Shown here piece by piece: positions 11,289 through 23,031 of a stretch of 64,000 nucleotides of DNA; the first letter of the stretch is position 1, and every line of letters begins with the position of its first letter. The position numbers and the translations under genes are program-made. The notes under the pieces are model-generated. The model was not told where the DNA came from. It ran no database searches and saw nothing but the letters and a program-made list of their open reading frames with translations. This DNA is from Maylandia zebra. Its lineage: Eukaryota > Chordata > Actinopteri > Cichliformes > Cichlidae. The stretch covers positions 18,232,840 to 18,296,839 of the forward strand of contig NC_135183.1 of NCBI RefSeq assembly GCF_041146795.1, written 5' to 3'.

Positions 11289-12958
11289 CAGAGGTGTGGA
11301 CTCGAGTCACATGACTTGGACTCGAGTCAGACTCGAGTCATTAATTTTATGACTTTAGACTTGACTTGAAAAAATGTTCTAAGACTTGTGACTTGACTTG
11401 GACTTTTACACCAATGACTTGGGACTTGAATTGGACTTGAACCGGTTTACTTGAAAAGACTTGATATTTTACCCCAAATATAAAATTTAACATGCATATT
11501 ATATAGAGATTGAAAATGTGACGTCATTCACGGGTAGAACCGCAAAGGATTCTGGGAACTCGTGGCAAGCGGTACTAGCGCACGCAGGCTTTCAATTGAA
11601 ATCAGTCACACAGCGATAAAAAGAAACACAAAAATGTCAAGAAGCCGTTGTATTATTAACTGCAATAGCCGGTCGCATGACAGCCACGGGAAGCCGACGG
11701 GTAAAGAGATCGGTTGTTATCGGATTACGTCGTTGAAGAGAAATTGTTCGAGCCATGTTTCCAAAGTAACAAAGAGGCGACTGGATTGCAGCCATTCAAA
11801 GACCAAATATAACGTCCCAGAACACTCCAGCTCACAGGTTAGTCTGCTCCAAGCATTTACACGAAGGTCAGTGTTTTTTAGTAGTTAATACGTCATTTTC
11901 ATAACATAACTGGTGATATAGGTTACAAGCAAGTCTGGCGCTGAACAGAAATTGTCGCGCTATGCTCCTTTATTTATTGTGCATAAATAGTGAATTGTCC
12001 TGACACAATATTGCGTTTCGCTTCTGTTATTATGGTACATTGACAAAAACATATACTTTTATTCACAGGATAAAACAGGTTTGTATCACTAATTGCCCAG
12101 TACGATTACAGCATACAGTATTATTGTCACTGCTACATTTCTGTAATGAACCAGAAATTATTTCTACTACTAATTAATTACCGTTGAGCTCAAAGGTCCT
12201 ATTAATAAACGGTTAAGGAATGTGTATTTATGACGACGATTTGTGAGACTGGTAAACTTATGATACGTACGATGGTCTTTCGTTCTACACGGTGCATTTC
12301 AAGGTCCTGCACCCATCCGTCGGTAAACTGTACCTGGGCTTGTTGCAGTGACCTGAAGTTACTAAACTTCATGAGTGTATGCACTCACTCCAAGAGCCGT
12401 ATGATTATAAATATGCATATAAATATGCTACGATGAGATAGCTGACTTCATCTAACTAGCAAATGTTGTCCAGGCTACGTTGGTGATACAGTTTTTTTAA
12501 ATGTGTATGATATTTTTGTCATGCGATTTTAAAGCCGGTCCTACAAGCGCATCCAAGAACAACATGCAGCTTATCTCAGAACTGTCGGTGAAAATTATTC
12601 TTGGAGCTAGGTTTAATTGAGCTGCATTTTAAAGAGGTGCAATTTCACAATTTGTGTATATTTTCTAAGTTCACTATTTTGTCATGTGTTGAGAAAAACA
12701 CAGATTTTAAAATTACATGGTCTAATATTTACATTTAGCATAACTGCAACATTATTTTTTCGTTTTGTTTTTTTTAAAGACTCGAAAGGACTTGAAATTC
12801 AAAGTTTCAGACTTGTGACTTGACTCGGACTTTTACACCAGTGACTTGAGACTCGACTCTGACTTGCCTGACATTACTTGAGACTTGACTTGAGACTTGA
12901 GGATAAAGACTTGAGACTTACTTGAGACTTGCAAAACAATGACTTGGTCCCACCTCTG
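11289..12958 (+). mobile_element. DNA transposon with 8-bp target duplication and THAP-like ORF (P-like or hAT)
   Basis: The ends are CAGAGGTGTGGACTCGAGTC on the left and CCCACCTCTG on the right. The 8-bp duplication GTATGTTT is exact at 11281-11288 and 12959-12966. Both subterminal regions are long arrays of degenerate GACTTG/GACTCGAG units. A THAP-like ORF at 11562-11888 suggests the P superfamily, whose members duplicate 7-8 bp and start with CA. The 8-bp duplication alone would also fit hAT. No complete transposase is present. Confidence 0.85.
11562..11888 (+). pseudogene. Decayed THAP-type zinc finger (transposase N-terminus)
   Basis: The frame contains 'SRSRCIINCNSRSHDSHGK', which carries the C-x4-C spacing and SRSH signature of THAP domains as seen in fish transposon-derived proteins. 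The downstream CH half is not convincing: 'SSHVSKVTKRRLDC' is present but the expected tryptophan and AVPTIF region are not. The more natural start is the ATG at 11633. The ORF ends by 11888, so it is a truncated DNA-binding domain with no catalytic part. The THAP call is inference. Confidence 0.5.
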
Positions 12959-12966
12959 GTATGTTT

Positions 12967-13550
12967 TGTGGGAAGTGGAGATGATGAGAAAAAAATGGTG
13001 ATGAAACGAAAGTAGTTGGTAAATGAGCATTGATGCTGTGGGCAGCGTTGACCGTGTAATCACAATGTTCCTGTTTGATTACCAGTCAAGGATGTTTGTT
13101 GGATTTAATTTTCACCCTCTTTCCCCTCACTTCCTGCCACCTCACAACTACCCTCCATCAAATAAACCTAATTAGTAATATTAGACATATTTAGTGACAA
13201 CAACAATCATACTGTGAGCATGAAAAGTCTTCCCTTGGAAGAGATGGAAGATTTTAATGCTTCTACCACAGGTTTGGAAAGTGGAAAATGTTTTTTGTGT
13301 TGTAATAAACTAAAATGATTTTAGCTCTTATTATTCTACACGTTAGTCAAAGTGAAATCAGTGCTCTTAGACTTGTCTTTAATTTGTAATTGGACAAAAA
13401 GAGGAGCTGATTTATTTATTTTGTGTGCCCATCAAATGAAAACTCAGTCATTGCTTGCTGTGAGTCAAAAAGGGTTAACAAGCCATTTCGCACAGTTTTT
13501 TTCTTCTCTTGGATTTGTATGATGTCACGGTGGGTTGACAGCCTTATACG
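12967..13550. other. Intergenic, nothing recognised
   Basis: AT-rich sequence with only short ORFs. I see no transposon ends and no protein similarity. Confidence 0.5.
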
Positions 13551-13551
13551 G

Positions 13552-13977
13552 GCATCAGAATCAGAACACTTTATTAATCACTGAGGAAATGATGTGGTCA
13601 CAGTTGCTTCCACACAGTAAGAACAATAACTAACTAGAAGCAATCAAATAAATCAAATAATACAATAAATTACAAAGTATAACCAAATTACTCTAAGCAT
13701 CGTCCTTACAACACCACCTTACGGCAGTCCAGCTCCATCCCCACAACATTGCTGGCCTTAGGATGTGTTTATTGAGTCTGTTGGCATCTGCGACCCTCAA
13801 CCTGCTGCCCCAGCATGCAACAGCATAGAGGATGGCACTGGCCACAACAGACCTATAGAAAATCCTGAGCAATGTCCGACAGATGTTAAAAAATCTCAGC
13901 TGCCTCAGAAAATAGAGACGACTCTGGCCCTTCCTGTAGAGTGATGTTTTTACCCAGTCCAGTTAATTATCCATCTG
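13552..13977 (-). mobile_element. 5'-truncated LINE (CR1/L2/Rex1 group) 3' end
   Basis: On the minus strand the segment translates with 'LYRKGQSRLYFLRQLRFFNI', 'FYRSVVASAILYAVACWG' and 'NRLNKHILRPAM'. This is the C-terminal domain typical of teleost CR1/L2/Rex1 reverse transcriptases. The 3' UTR ends with 'aataaagtgttctgattctgat', a short simple-sequence tail near 13552. The 5' break is at about 13977. Non-functional. Confidence 0.75.
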
Positions 13978-16900
13978 TACCTGCCCCAAACAATAGTCTT
14001 TATCAAACCAGATTTTACAGTTTAATTAATTTAAAACAGTCTCTTTCAGAGAGTAACAACCTCATACTCCTCCTTAAAAATTAGATGCTGTAAATTGTAA
14101 TCCTTTTGCCCTCCCTTTCTCCGGACTAAACTAGCACTGTTTACACATATTGCATATTATATGTACATAAGAAGAGCAGAAAACATCTCCAGGGTTACAA
14201 ACCGACTGTTCAACTAAGGAAAATATATCTAATTGCAAAGTTTTAATATTAGATATCAGGCAGTGAAGAAGGTCCAGCAGTGCGCTTTGATGTAAATAGA
14301 AATATTTCTGCAAGTTATTCAGTGTGCGGGAGTCTCCCACCCCTACTCAAAATTATACTATTGTTTACACAGAGCATTGTTATGTAATATGAAATATTCC
14401 AAATACCCACGCAGTGATGAAACCCTGGCAACACCTCCAGAATAAAGCCAAACTTTTCACTGGGGGAAACCACACAAATTGTATAAAACAAAGCCTGAAT
14501 TAGAACAACACACTGAAAATGTGAAAAAAATATGTTTCTGTAATGCTAAAGTGCAACAGAAAGCTTTGTTTTGCCTTTCTTCCGCACTGCTGCTGCCTAG
14601 TGCTCAGAGCAGTTCAGTGGATTTGTGTAGCACTGCAGGGCCTTTCCCTTACAGTGTGAAACAGCCACAGACGCTCCTTACAGATAACAATGCACTGAAT
14701 TAAAATGAGCTTGAGTGCGTGTGTCCTCCCTTTCATTCGATGTCCTCCATTTATGCGCTTTCATTCATAAACCCCAGCCAAACGAAGGGAGACGAATGGC
14801 TTCCTATCGGACAAGAGGAGCGCACACACACGCACACACACACACACACTTGTACTGCATGAGTCAGTGCACTCGCTCTTTGTAATCAATGAATATTCAA
14901 TGACTCGCTTACAAACACATATTGACCCTCGCTCACCTTGCTCAGCACTGTTAATGCCAAACCACTTACCTCGAGGCTCTGCTGTGATGAGACACACACT
15001 CTCCATATTACCATGTCACGCTTTGTCATCACTGTTAACTCAACACATCTGATCATTAAAGCGAGTCCTTCAACCTAAACGACCACATGAGTGGTTTGAT
15101 AAAACCCCTCCTTATGAAACGTGAGAATGCTACGGTAAAGGTTCAGCTATGTTTAGTCACCAGATGAGCTCAGGTGGGTTTAAGGGTGACCTGTTCTTCT
15201 CACTTCCAGCTTCATATGTTTATTTTTGGACTCTTCTACAGTATCTTTGTACGTTTCACAGCACAATAATAATTCTTCTTTATCTTATTCTAACCCTCAG
15301 TTCATCCTCACTCCTCAGATTACAGCCTTCTGATTGGTTATTGATGCACATCAATAGTGTAGCAGGAGATATGTGACTGAAGATAAGGGCAAGCAGGTGC
15401 AGAAGACCCTTTTTAAAGAGTGCCATCATGAATACAAATAACAGACTGAAGTTCACTCTGTTGGAAACCCATCCATCCACCCCAACCTCCTCACTATGCT
15501 GACATTGTTGCCTTATAACTTGAACAGCTCACAGCCTGCAAACCAGTAAACACTCAGGATAAAGCAGCTTTTTTTGTTTATGTGACTGCCACCATGACTT
15601 TGTAACTGATGTATTTCATTGGGAAGTATATTTCCCACTTGCAGAATGTACGCATCTGTGTGAAAGTGTTTATCGATGGGCAAGGCAGCCCAGAAATTTT
15701 AGTTTTTCTAAACATAAGTGCCCCAACCTAACCAGTATGTTATATTAGAATTCTAACAAAGCCATGGGCTTCCACTTTTGTTCCCATCATAATTACTACA
15801 ACCACTAGGAGGTGCTACTGGGGTACAGGGAAATAATGCTTAAACACCAGGCTGGTGGACGTAGAGTCTAGCTGTGAAAACTGTAGTTAGAGTTGAAGTG
15901 TTTTAAACCTGCAGTTTTTCTAGCATCAGAAGGGGGCGACCCCTCAAATACGATAAAAAAATAAGCAGCGAGGTTTAAGGTCAGGTTTACCTCACTTCAG
16001 TATGAATGTGCAGTCTCTAATTCACATCCACCCCTCATTCATCACATCTAGTTTCTACCAGGGCAACCCTCAACTTAAGGATCACTAATGTCAGCTACAG
16101 CCATGTTTTAAATACAGTCTATGGTTGGAATATACTCCAGTACGAACCGCCTGCTTGTTTTGGGGGGGGGGTTGTTCCTCCTGAGGATGACAGACATTTT
16201 CAAATGTCATTGCGCTATTTTGAAGTCAAGCTCAGGATTACATACTCTGTTTGAGGTCAGTGAATGTACCATTGTCAGTCTGTGATATTTCAGCCAGAAC
16301 ACACAGCTGTAGATTCACACTGTGTCACTTACATGCACTGACAACTGACTCGCGCAGCAGCGCGAGTCAGTCATTATTAGTATTGTTCTGCACTTTTATA
16401 AGAACTCCTAATTTCATTGTCAAATCAGTTAAGTTTGGTATTAAAGACATGAAGTTGTCACTTTATGTTTTACTGAAGCTTACCTTTGTGATGCAGTAGC
16501 ATTTCTTACTCCTTAATACTCTTTTATATGACCTTCCATATGGAACAACACACCAAGAAGTCATGTGGTAAAGTACCTAAGATCATCTTTTTGCAGCCCA
16601 TCTTCAGGAATTTGTAGTTTCATAACATCAGATCCATGCCTGACCCTGGGTCTCACATCTGCCAGAACATTATCAAACACTCCAGAGTCCTTTTTTCCTG
16701 AGTCCTTCTAAATTGGGTAGGAGCTCATTTTGGGGCCATGAACTGGCCAGCAACCAGCACAGCTGAACTGGGATATTATCAGCCCACTTCAGGTTTAAGT
16801 TCAAGTTTAAGAAGAATTATCTGAACAGCTTTGTGTATGAACATTTCTAATTTGGACTCTGCTGTATGACTGGGATGCTATTCAGTTAGAAGCTGAATGC

Positions 16901-17180
16901 TAATGGAGGACAACTTTTCATGTAACTCCACGTCAGCAGAGCTCTGACAGCTGCCATCACTGAAGGGAACGATGCTGGTCTCCATCTTCACTCAGTGTGA
17001 GTAAAATTGTATTATGTATTGTATTGTATTGTATTGTATTGTATTGTATTGTATTGTGTGTTTCAGTGAGCAGACACAGAGGCTGTTTTAATGTGCTGTG
17101 TTTCATCTGTTTCCAGTTAGGTCAGATTCAGTCTGCAGTACTGGTTGTTTAATTTCTGCATCCTTGCTGGTGTTCAAAGC
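13978..17180. other. Intergenic stretch, no gene recognised
   Basis: ORFs are all under 85 codons and unlike known proteins. The stretch includes a CA-rich run near 14820-14850, a G10 run near 16161-16170, and a (GTATT)n microsatellite at about 17006-17057. No conserved exon pattern is visible to me. Confidence 0.45.
17006..17057. repeat. (GTATT)n pentanucleotide microsatellite
   Basis: About nine tandem copies of gtatt are visible. It lies close to the probable 3' end of the minus-strand LINE-B, and could be that element's simple-repeat tail or an independent expansion. Confidence 0.9.
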
Positions 17181-17249
17181 TAAAAACCAAGTAAGCAGTT
17201 TTGTTGAGAAACTGCAGTGTAAACATGAGTTTGTTTTACAGGATATTTA

Positions 17250-17831
17250 AAGGTGGTTTTAATAAGATGTCCTGCAAAACTTTGTCAGCAGATTAAAACT
17301 GATTTTTCGTGCCGCTTTAGACATTTGACTTTAGACATCTTGTCTGATCTTTCTTTACACCTAATGAACTCCTTTAGTGGTGGTGGAGCAAGGGAGTGTA
17401 AGACTTTATATATTAAACACACTCTTTTAAGTTTCACTAACTTATTGAAGTTCAGTAATTTATGTTTTTTTTAAACACATGACAGTGGTGGTGGGAAGTC
17501 GGTTTTTTGTCAAGTTGTTTTAAACTTCTTTTATAAATGTTTTCAATAGTTTTAAGTGTTGTTGGACAAGCAAGTGACCAGGACGTCAAACAATAGTCTA
17601 TATGAGAGATGATCATTGAGTAAAAATACGTTTTTGCAACATTCATATTTAAATTACTACGTATATGATTAATTCAAGCTCTACTCCATCCAGGAATATG
17701 TTTGATTGCTTCAAGTTTAAGGGGTGTTTTGAAAAATGCATGCAGACAGTTTTTGAGGTGTTCAACATTAGGCATGAGTCCTCCAGCCAGCTATGCAATA
17801 ATGCTAAAGCAGCTGTAAGATCTTTTGCCAC
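17250..17831 (-). pseudogene. LINE-B RT thumb and C-terminal region
   Basis: Minus-strand frames give 'VAKDLTAALALLHSWLEDSC' with 'MLNTSKTVCMHFSKHP'. After a frame change come 'KTYFYSMIISHIDYCLTSWS' and, further on, 'RVCLIYKVLHSLAPPPLKEF'. All are standard C-terminal segments of teleost LINE reverse transcriptases in the right order. They are separated by frameshifts and stops. Confidence 0.75.
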
Positions 17832-17849
17832 CTGCTTGACACTTTTGGC

Positions 17850-18609
17850 TTACGTATATATAACTGCATCATCCGCATACATTTGAGCAAATATATTTGG
17901 ACAGACTTCAGGTAAGTTATTGATAAAAAGAGAGAACAATAAGAGTCCAAGAACGGATCCTTGAGGAACCCCTGTATCACAGTCTAAATATGGAGATTTA
18001 ACCCCATCTAACACCACACACTGTTTTCTGTGTGAGAGATATGAGGCAAACCACTGAAGAGCCTGACTGGAGATATTAAACTGAGTCAATATGGACAACA
18101 ATATCTGATAGTTTACAGAGTCGGAAGCCTTCTTCAAATCTAAAAATACAGCTCCAACACAGGGACTCTTGTCCAGCAAGCTCTTCAAGTTCTCCACTAA
18201 CATACACAGGGCAGTATCTGTGGAGTGATGGGCCCGAAAGCCAAACTGCAATGGATGTAATGAGGGTTGGGTGTTTTCTAGGTGAGCAGTGAGGAGTTTA
18301 ACCACCCACTTCTCAGCTATTTTAGATATGACTGGGAGTATGCTTATGGGGCGATAATTAGCCATGTCAGTTTTCACACCTGCTTTGAAAATTGCAATTT
18401 TCCAATCTGTTGGAACAATGGAGTGTTCGAATGACATATTCAAAACATGAGTTTTTGGACCTACAAGCAAATCCATGTTCCTTTAGGAAATTTGTGTTAA
18501 TACCATATACATCAAGTGCTTTTGATTTTTTTAACCCTGTAATTAGTTTAGCAACTTCAGTGTCTGAAATATGAGTGATGGTGAACAAATTTTGACCAGC
18601 ATCATTCAC
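17850..18609 (-). pseudogene. LINE-B reverse transcriptase core
   Basis: The RT that copies LINE RNA at the nick is visible here. The 208-aa frame (18476-17850) contains 'PTDWKIAIFKAGVKTDMANY', 'YRPISILPVISKIAEK', 'GAVFLDLKKASDSVN' (first catalytic Asp), 'GVPQGSVLGLLLFSLFINNL' and 'AQMYADDAVIYT' (the YADD catalytic pair). The upstream frame (18609-18367) supplies 'VAKLITGLKKSKALDVYGIN'. A frameshift near 18470 joins them. The RT catalytic residues are present, but the element cannot make one protein. Confidence 0.88.
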
Positions 18610-18656
18610 ATTATCAGAGCATACGACTGAGTCAAAGCTCTGACTGATCTCCTTAA

Positions 18657-19583
18657 CCCTTTAAGACCTACCATAGAACCAAGTCCGCCAGAGCTTATAT
18701 TATATTTTTACATGCTGTGGAGCCATTTTTGGGAGCATTTCAAGTTGCTATACATCAATACAACCACTACAGCCTAAATTTTAATAATATGTATGCATTA
18801 AGTGCATAGTACTGACATAAATTGCAAAAAGTGCAATAAACTACAAAAAAATTGAAAATCGTTTTTGTTTTTTTAACATGTATTTCTAATTAGAGAAATT
18901 TAAAAGGCTTATCCCTCAAAACTGTAAATACAAAAAAGTTGCACAAACTAGTTTCCCACCACAGGAAACTTATTTTGAGTGTCTTCATAGTTTTATTTTT
19001 GAAATACACCGATTTTCATATACTGCAGGAAAAACGAAAATAAATATTATAATGCAAATTTGCAAAATAACAGCATATGCATCACAATAAACTATTTCCA
19101 GCAGTGCAGTATGAGTCCTAAGCATCCCAGAAACGACACAGAAAGTCATAAAGTCAAACATAACTTTTAAAAACACCAGTATAGGCTCATGAGGCCTTGA
19201 CGGTAAAAAACTACATTTCCGCAAAATGACGTCACTTCCGGTTTTGGCCAGGTCATGGCGGACATGCGACAGTTCACGCTGATGGACGTAGGAAGTGTTA
19301 GGAACAGCTGATCGGATCGGCAAAGCGTGTTTCTGGAATATTATGTTTTTGTTGCTGCAAGTGCTTTTAATGCAATTTTTGCAAAGCTATATGTGGAAGG
19401 AAACTGTGACCTAGGACAAGCTGATGGCATAAGATGGAAGTACAACTTCTCGCGAGTTAATTAATAAATTTTTTTTTCATATGCAAAAAAATTATTGCGC
19501 TAGCTTACGTGGTTGCAGTGCTACCGGGATTTTAAAATAGTTACACAAAATGGAGCGTGTCCGCTCCGACCGGCTTTAAAGGG
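18657..19583. mobile_element. Non-autonomous piggyBac-type element, 927 bp, TTAA-flanked
   Basis: The ends read CCCTTTAAGACC inward from the left and CCCTTTAAAGCC from the right, flanked by TTAA at 18653-18656 and 19584-19587. These are features of piggyBac; Kolobok also uses TTAA. The element interrupts LINE-B between its 'NLNTFFISSV' and 'EISQSFDSVV' segments, which confirms the boundaries. The interior holds no credible transposase; the 112-aa ORF (19323-18985) matches nothing I know. Confidence 0.85.
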
Positions 19584-19587
19584 TTAA

Positions 19588-20182
19588 CAGATGAAATAAA
19601 GAAAGTGTTTAAGTTACTGGCAATAGATAGAGGCTCTCTAACAATAGAGTTATTTACATAAAGTTCAATTGTATTTTTGTTTTTGTTTGAATGACAGCCA
19701 AGTAATTTATTTAGGTGTTGCCAGATAATTTTATCATTACCTTTGGCTCTTTCAATTATATTTATAAAAAAATTTGTTGTGGCCTTTCTCAAACTTCTTG
19801 TTACTTTGTTCCGCATTGAAGTAAATCTCTGTCTATCCAGAGTTAGTCCTGTTTTCAGGAACTGTTTTAGTAATTGATCTCTTGTTTTCATTAGATTCTT
19901 GTACTCTTTGTTCAACCAAGGCAGATTAGATGTTGTCTTTATTTTTTGTCGACCTCTAAAGGAGTATGTTGATATAACACCTTGACAATGCCAGTGAAGT
20001 GACTGCTACAGAATTGTGGATCATCACTACACAATAAAGGCTCCCAGTTAACTGATGCTAATGCTTCTGCTACATTTTGTCGCTGACTTCTTGGTATAAA
20101 TTCATAAAAGGATCTCCTATTAGATGAACTATAAAAATGATTCTTAAGCCGTGATTTTACAAGTTTTCTAGAAAATAATATA
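19588..20182 (-). pseudogene. LINE-B endonuclease-RT linker
   Basis: Minus-strand frames read 'SRKLVKSRLKNHFYSSSNRR' and 'SFYEFIPRSQRQNVAEALAS'. After a stop/frame change comes 'NKEYKNLMKTRDQLLKQFLK' with 'RNKVTRSLRKATTNFFINII'. This lysine/arginine-rich linker with a nuclease-to-RT spacing is typical of teleost LINE ORF2. It is bounded by the SINE insertion upstream and the piggyBac-type insertion downstream. Confidence 0.75.
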
Positions 20183-20491
20183 TGGTAAATGGCCTGTATT
20201 TGTATAGTGCTTTTACTAGTCCCCCCTAGGGACCCCAAAGCACTTTACACACCTGGTCATCCACCCATTCACACACTGGTGGAGGCAAGCTACGGTTGTA
20301 GCCACAGCTGCCCTGGGGCAGACTGACAGAAGCGAGGCTGCCATATCGCACCATCGGCCCTTCTGGCCAACAGGTAGGTAAGTGAAGTGTCTTGCCCAAG
20401 GACACAACGACCGAGACTGTCCGAGCCGGGGCTCAAACCGGCAACCTTCCGATTACAAGGCGAACTCCCAACTCTTGAGCCACGATCGCCC
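20183..20491 (-). mobile_element. tRNA-derived SINE, copy 1
   Basis: This is about 309 bp and clearly the same family as the copy at 58653-58968. On the minus strand the 5' part carries pol III box A (TGGCTCAAGAGTTGG) and a box B-like GGTTTGAGCCC. The body ends in 'gtgctatacaaatacaggcc'-type sequence and TTTACCA. A slightly mismatched 8-bp duplication, A(T/C)AATATA, flanks it (20175-20182, 20492-20499). It interrupts LINE-B. Confidence 0.85.
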
Positions 20492-21070
20492 ACAATATAA
20501 AATTGTGGTCTGAAATACCAGTGATAAAATTATAAGATTTAATAATTCGCTTGGGCTTATTGGGTTCTAGAGAGTTTCGTTATTCTTGTGGGTTGTTCAA
20601 TGTGTTGAGTATAGTTTAAAGTCTCCATTAAATCCTTGAGTGTTTTTCTGTCCTTTTCACAGTCCCAGGTGACATTAAAATCTCCCATTACAATTATTTC
20701 ATTAGACTTATTATTTATAGTATGATATTTAAGTAATATCTGTAGTTGTTCATAAAAAATATTCTTTGCGGAAGGAGAGCGATATAATCAGATCAACGTA
20801 AATGACATTTCTGGGGAAAGAGTGATTTTAACAGAAATATGTTCTATTTCAACATCTATTGGTGAACTAAGTAAGCAGCAATCCAGGTGTTTTTTTTACA
20901 TACACAAGTATTCGTCCTCCTCTTGTTCCAATTCTATCCCTTCTGAATACTGTGTACTCTGGAAAGACAACCGCAGACTCAGGAGAAGAACTTGTGAGCC
21001 AAGATTCAGAGATACCCAAAATACAAATATTGGAATTGCTTAGAATATGTTCCAGTTGCTCATGCTTTGG

Positions 21071-21757
21071 TCACATACTGCAAATGTTAATGTGTCCACA
21101 TAGAAGCCCCTTTGGTTTATTTTTAGTGTCCCAGATTACTTTAGCCTGATTAAATGTCTTGCAGATCTTTGTTCCTCTGTAACTTTTAATAGCAGGATTT
21201 CTTGTCCTTTTGTTGACAATGCTATGAGCGTTTAATGATGAGAAACCCTTTACCGGAGACTGTAGTTGAGGTACAGCAGGTGGGGGCACAGGCAGCCGAG
21301 GTGGAGGCCCAAACAGCAGAAGCGGAGGCCCGGAAAACAGGGGCGTAAACACTATTAGTTGCAGTTGTAGCCTTACTAACTGAGACGGTGGTTGGAGCAC
21401 AGTTAGTTGAGGTGGAAAGCAATGCAGAGATAGCTGTGCCCATAGGCTAACTAGGCTAATTAGTTGTAGCCAGTCCAAATCACTGATGTTTGAAATAGGT
21501 CCAGGATTTAGTTCTATATCACCAGCCAAAAGTAGCATCAGAACAAGTTTCAGAATCTCCAGGGACAATTGTGGTGTATTTAATTGTTCATGTTTACCTG
21601 TGGGTGGTCTAGCATGACCAAAATCCAAGAATGTTGTGAACAAAAGATGTTGACTCCATTTGGCTGGGAAAATGGTATAGTTATCCATCTTTCTTGGACA
21701 TGTCGAACTCCACAGAAGATAAAAATGTATAAAAACAAAAAGACAAGTTGATGTCAA
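21071..21757 (-). pseudogene. LINE-B ORF N-terminus with 2A-like peptide
   Basis: A 228-codon frame begins at the ATG at 21757. After a hydrophobic stretch ending 'LKLVLMLLLAGDIELNPGP' (motif at 21497-21523), the sequence becomes proline/leucine/glutamine-rich with degenerate repeats. Near residue 170 it enters 'GFSSLNAHSIVNKR', the start of the APE endonuclease (compare N-x-H-S in this LINE group). The D-x-E-x-NPGP signature matches 2A ribosome-skipping peptides, which are known at ORF starts of some APE-type non-LTR retrotransposons. The frame stops at 21071 inside the endonuclease. Confidence 0.8.
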
Positions 21758-22039
21758 GATTCAGGGGTTTTTAGATTGTTTTTTAGGTGTTTTTTTTTTT
21801 TTGCAAAAGCACAGGACCTGCCAAGCTGTGTGTCTGCACCCATTCCAGCTTCTCAGATGTGATTACTATCAAATATGAACTCAAGTTTGGAACAAAACTA
21901 AACATTTTAATTCTCCACATAATGAATGAGAACTTTTTCTCATTGTTGACAAAAATAAATATAATTGATTTCAGTCTTAGAAAGTGTGCTGTTGCTTTTT
22001 CTCCAATAAACCGCCAGCGTGTCCCAGCACTGTCACAGC

Positions 22040-23031
22040 ACTGTCACAGTACTTTTTGGATTACTTTTGATGAGTAATGATGAAGGAAAATGTTCTGTTC
22101 TGCTTATGTTGGACCTTTTGAAACAGTTGACCACCACATTCTCCTTGAAAGGCAAATGTGTGTGGAGGCCTTTTTTGGTTCGGTGCCAGTACAGCGGGGG
22201 GAAGTGATGGGTTGGTGTATCTCCAACTGCCTTAGAGTGGTTCTCCTCATATTTACATCATCAATGTTTTTCTGTGGAGGTCTCTTATTTCAGACCATCC
22301 TCTACCTCCCTTACTTAGAGTGTCCCTCAAGGTTAAGTTTCGGTGCCTTTAATGTTTTTATCTTCTTCCCCTCCAACATATAATGAGCCCCTTCAAGGAT
22401 ATTTTCTATCACTGTTATGCTGATGCCATTCAGTTATACATTTATTTCAAGCCCAGAGATTTATCTGCGCTCCAGCTTGTGAATGATTGCTTAGATTCAA
22501 TCAAACGTTGGATAGCTGTTAACTTCCTACAACTTAATGAGGGGAAAACTGAAGTCCTTGTATGCGCTCCTGACAGATTTTTTCTTCAGATAATGAAAGC
22601 CCTTGGTCCTCTTTCGGTTTATGTTAAATCCTCTATCAGGAATTTAGGTGTCACTTTTGACTGGACTCTCACATTGGACGGTCATGTCAAATCTCTGGTT
22701 CGGCCTTGCTTTTATCATTTAAGAAATGTTGTTAAGTTAAGCCCTATTGTGTCTCACTCTGAACATTTATATCTGCACACTTGGACTACTGCAACTCATT
22801 GTTTATGTGTCTAAGCAAAGGCTCCCTGGAACGTCTGCAAGTTGTGCAAAATGCTGCAGCTAGGCTTCTGACCAAATTCTCTAAATATTCACATGCTATT
22901 CACATTGCTATTTCAGTTATACTGGCTTTGAATTCAGAGTCCATTTTAAAATCCTAGTTTTGAATTTTAGAGCTTTGCATGGACTGGCGCCAGCTTACAT
23001 CTCTGATCTTCTACAGCCTTATGTCCCTAGC
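22040..23031 (+). mobile_element. LINE-C (5' part): degenerate L2-like LINE, RT region
   Basis: The plus-strand translation gives 'PFETVDHHILLERQ' (first RT Asp region), 'FYHCYADAIQLYIYFKPRDL' (YADD with D to A at the second Asp) and 'IKRWIAVNFLQLNEGKTEVL'. Then come 'VKSSIRNLGVTFDWTLTLDG' and 'LNFRALHGLAPAYISDLLQP' by 23020. Many stops and frameshifts show decay. It is interrupted at 23032 by the 10.9-kb long-TIR element and resumes at 33929 with the expected C-terminal segment. Confidence 0.85.
22383..22814 (+). pseudogene. LINE-C RT palm/thumb fragment
   Basis: A 143-codon frame holds the RT catalytic box as Y-A-D-A, so the second catalytic aspartate is lost. Downstream are the conserved 'LNEGKTEVLV' and 'RNLGVTFDW' motifs of teleost L2-type LINEs. 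The frame ends where a shift breaks the C-terminal domain. No activity is expected. Confidence 0.85.

Larger units (their letters stand above)
17180..21790 (-). mobile_element. LINE-B: APE-type LINE with 2A-like ORF start, split by two insertions
   Basis: Read on the minus strand, this holds an ORF start with a 2A-like motif (21757-21071) and an endonuclease-to-RT linker (20238-19541). Then come RT motifs up to YADD (18609-17850) and a thumb/C-terminal region (17831-17250). A piggyBac-type element (18657-19583) and a SINE (20183-20491) interrupt it, and the protein reading continues across both. The endonuclease between 21070 and 20500 is degenerate. The 3' end is uncertain, near 17180-17220. 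Clade is CR1/L2-like by style. It is dead because of several frameshifts. Confidence 0.85.
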
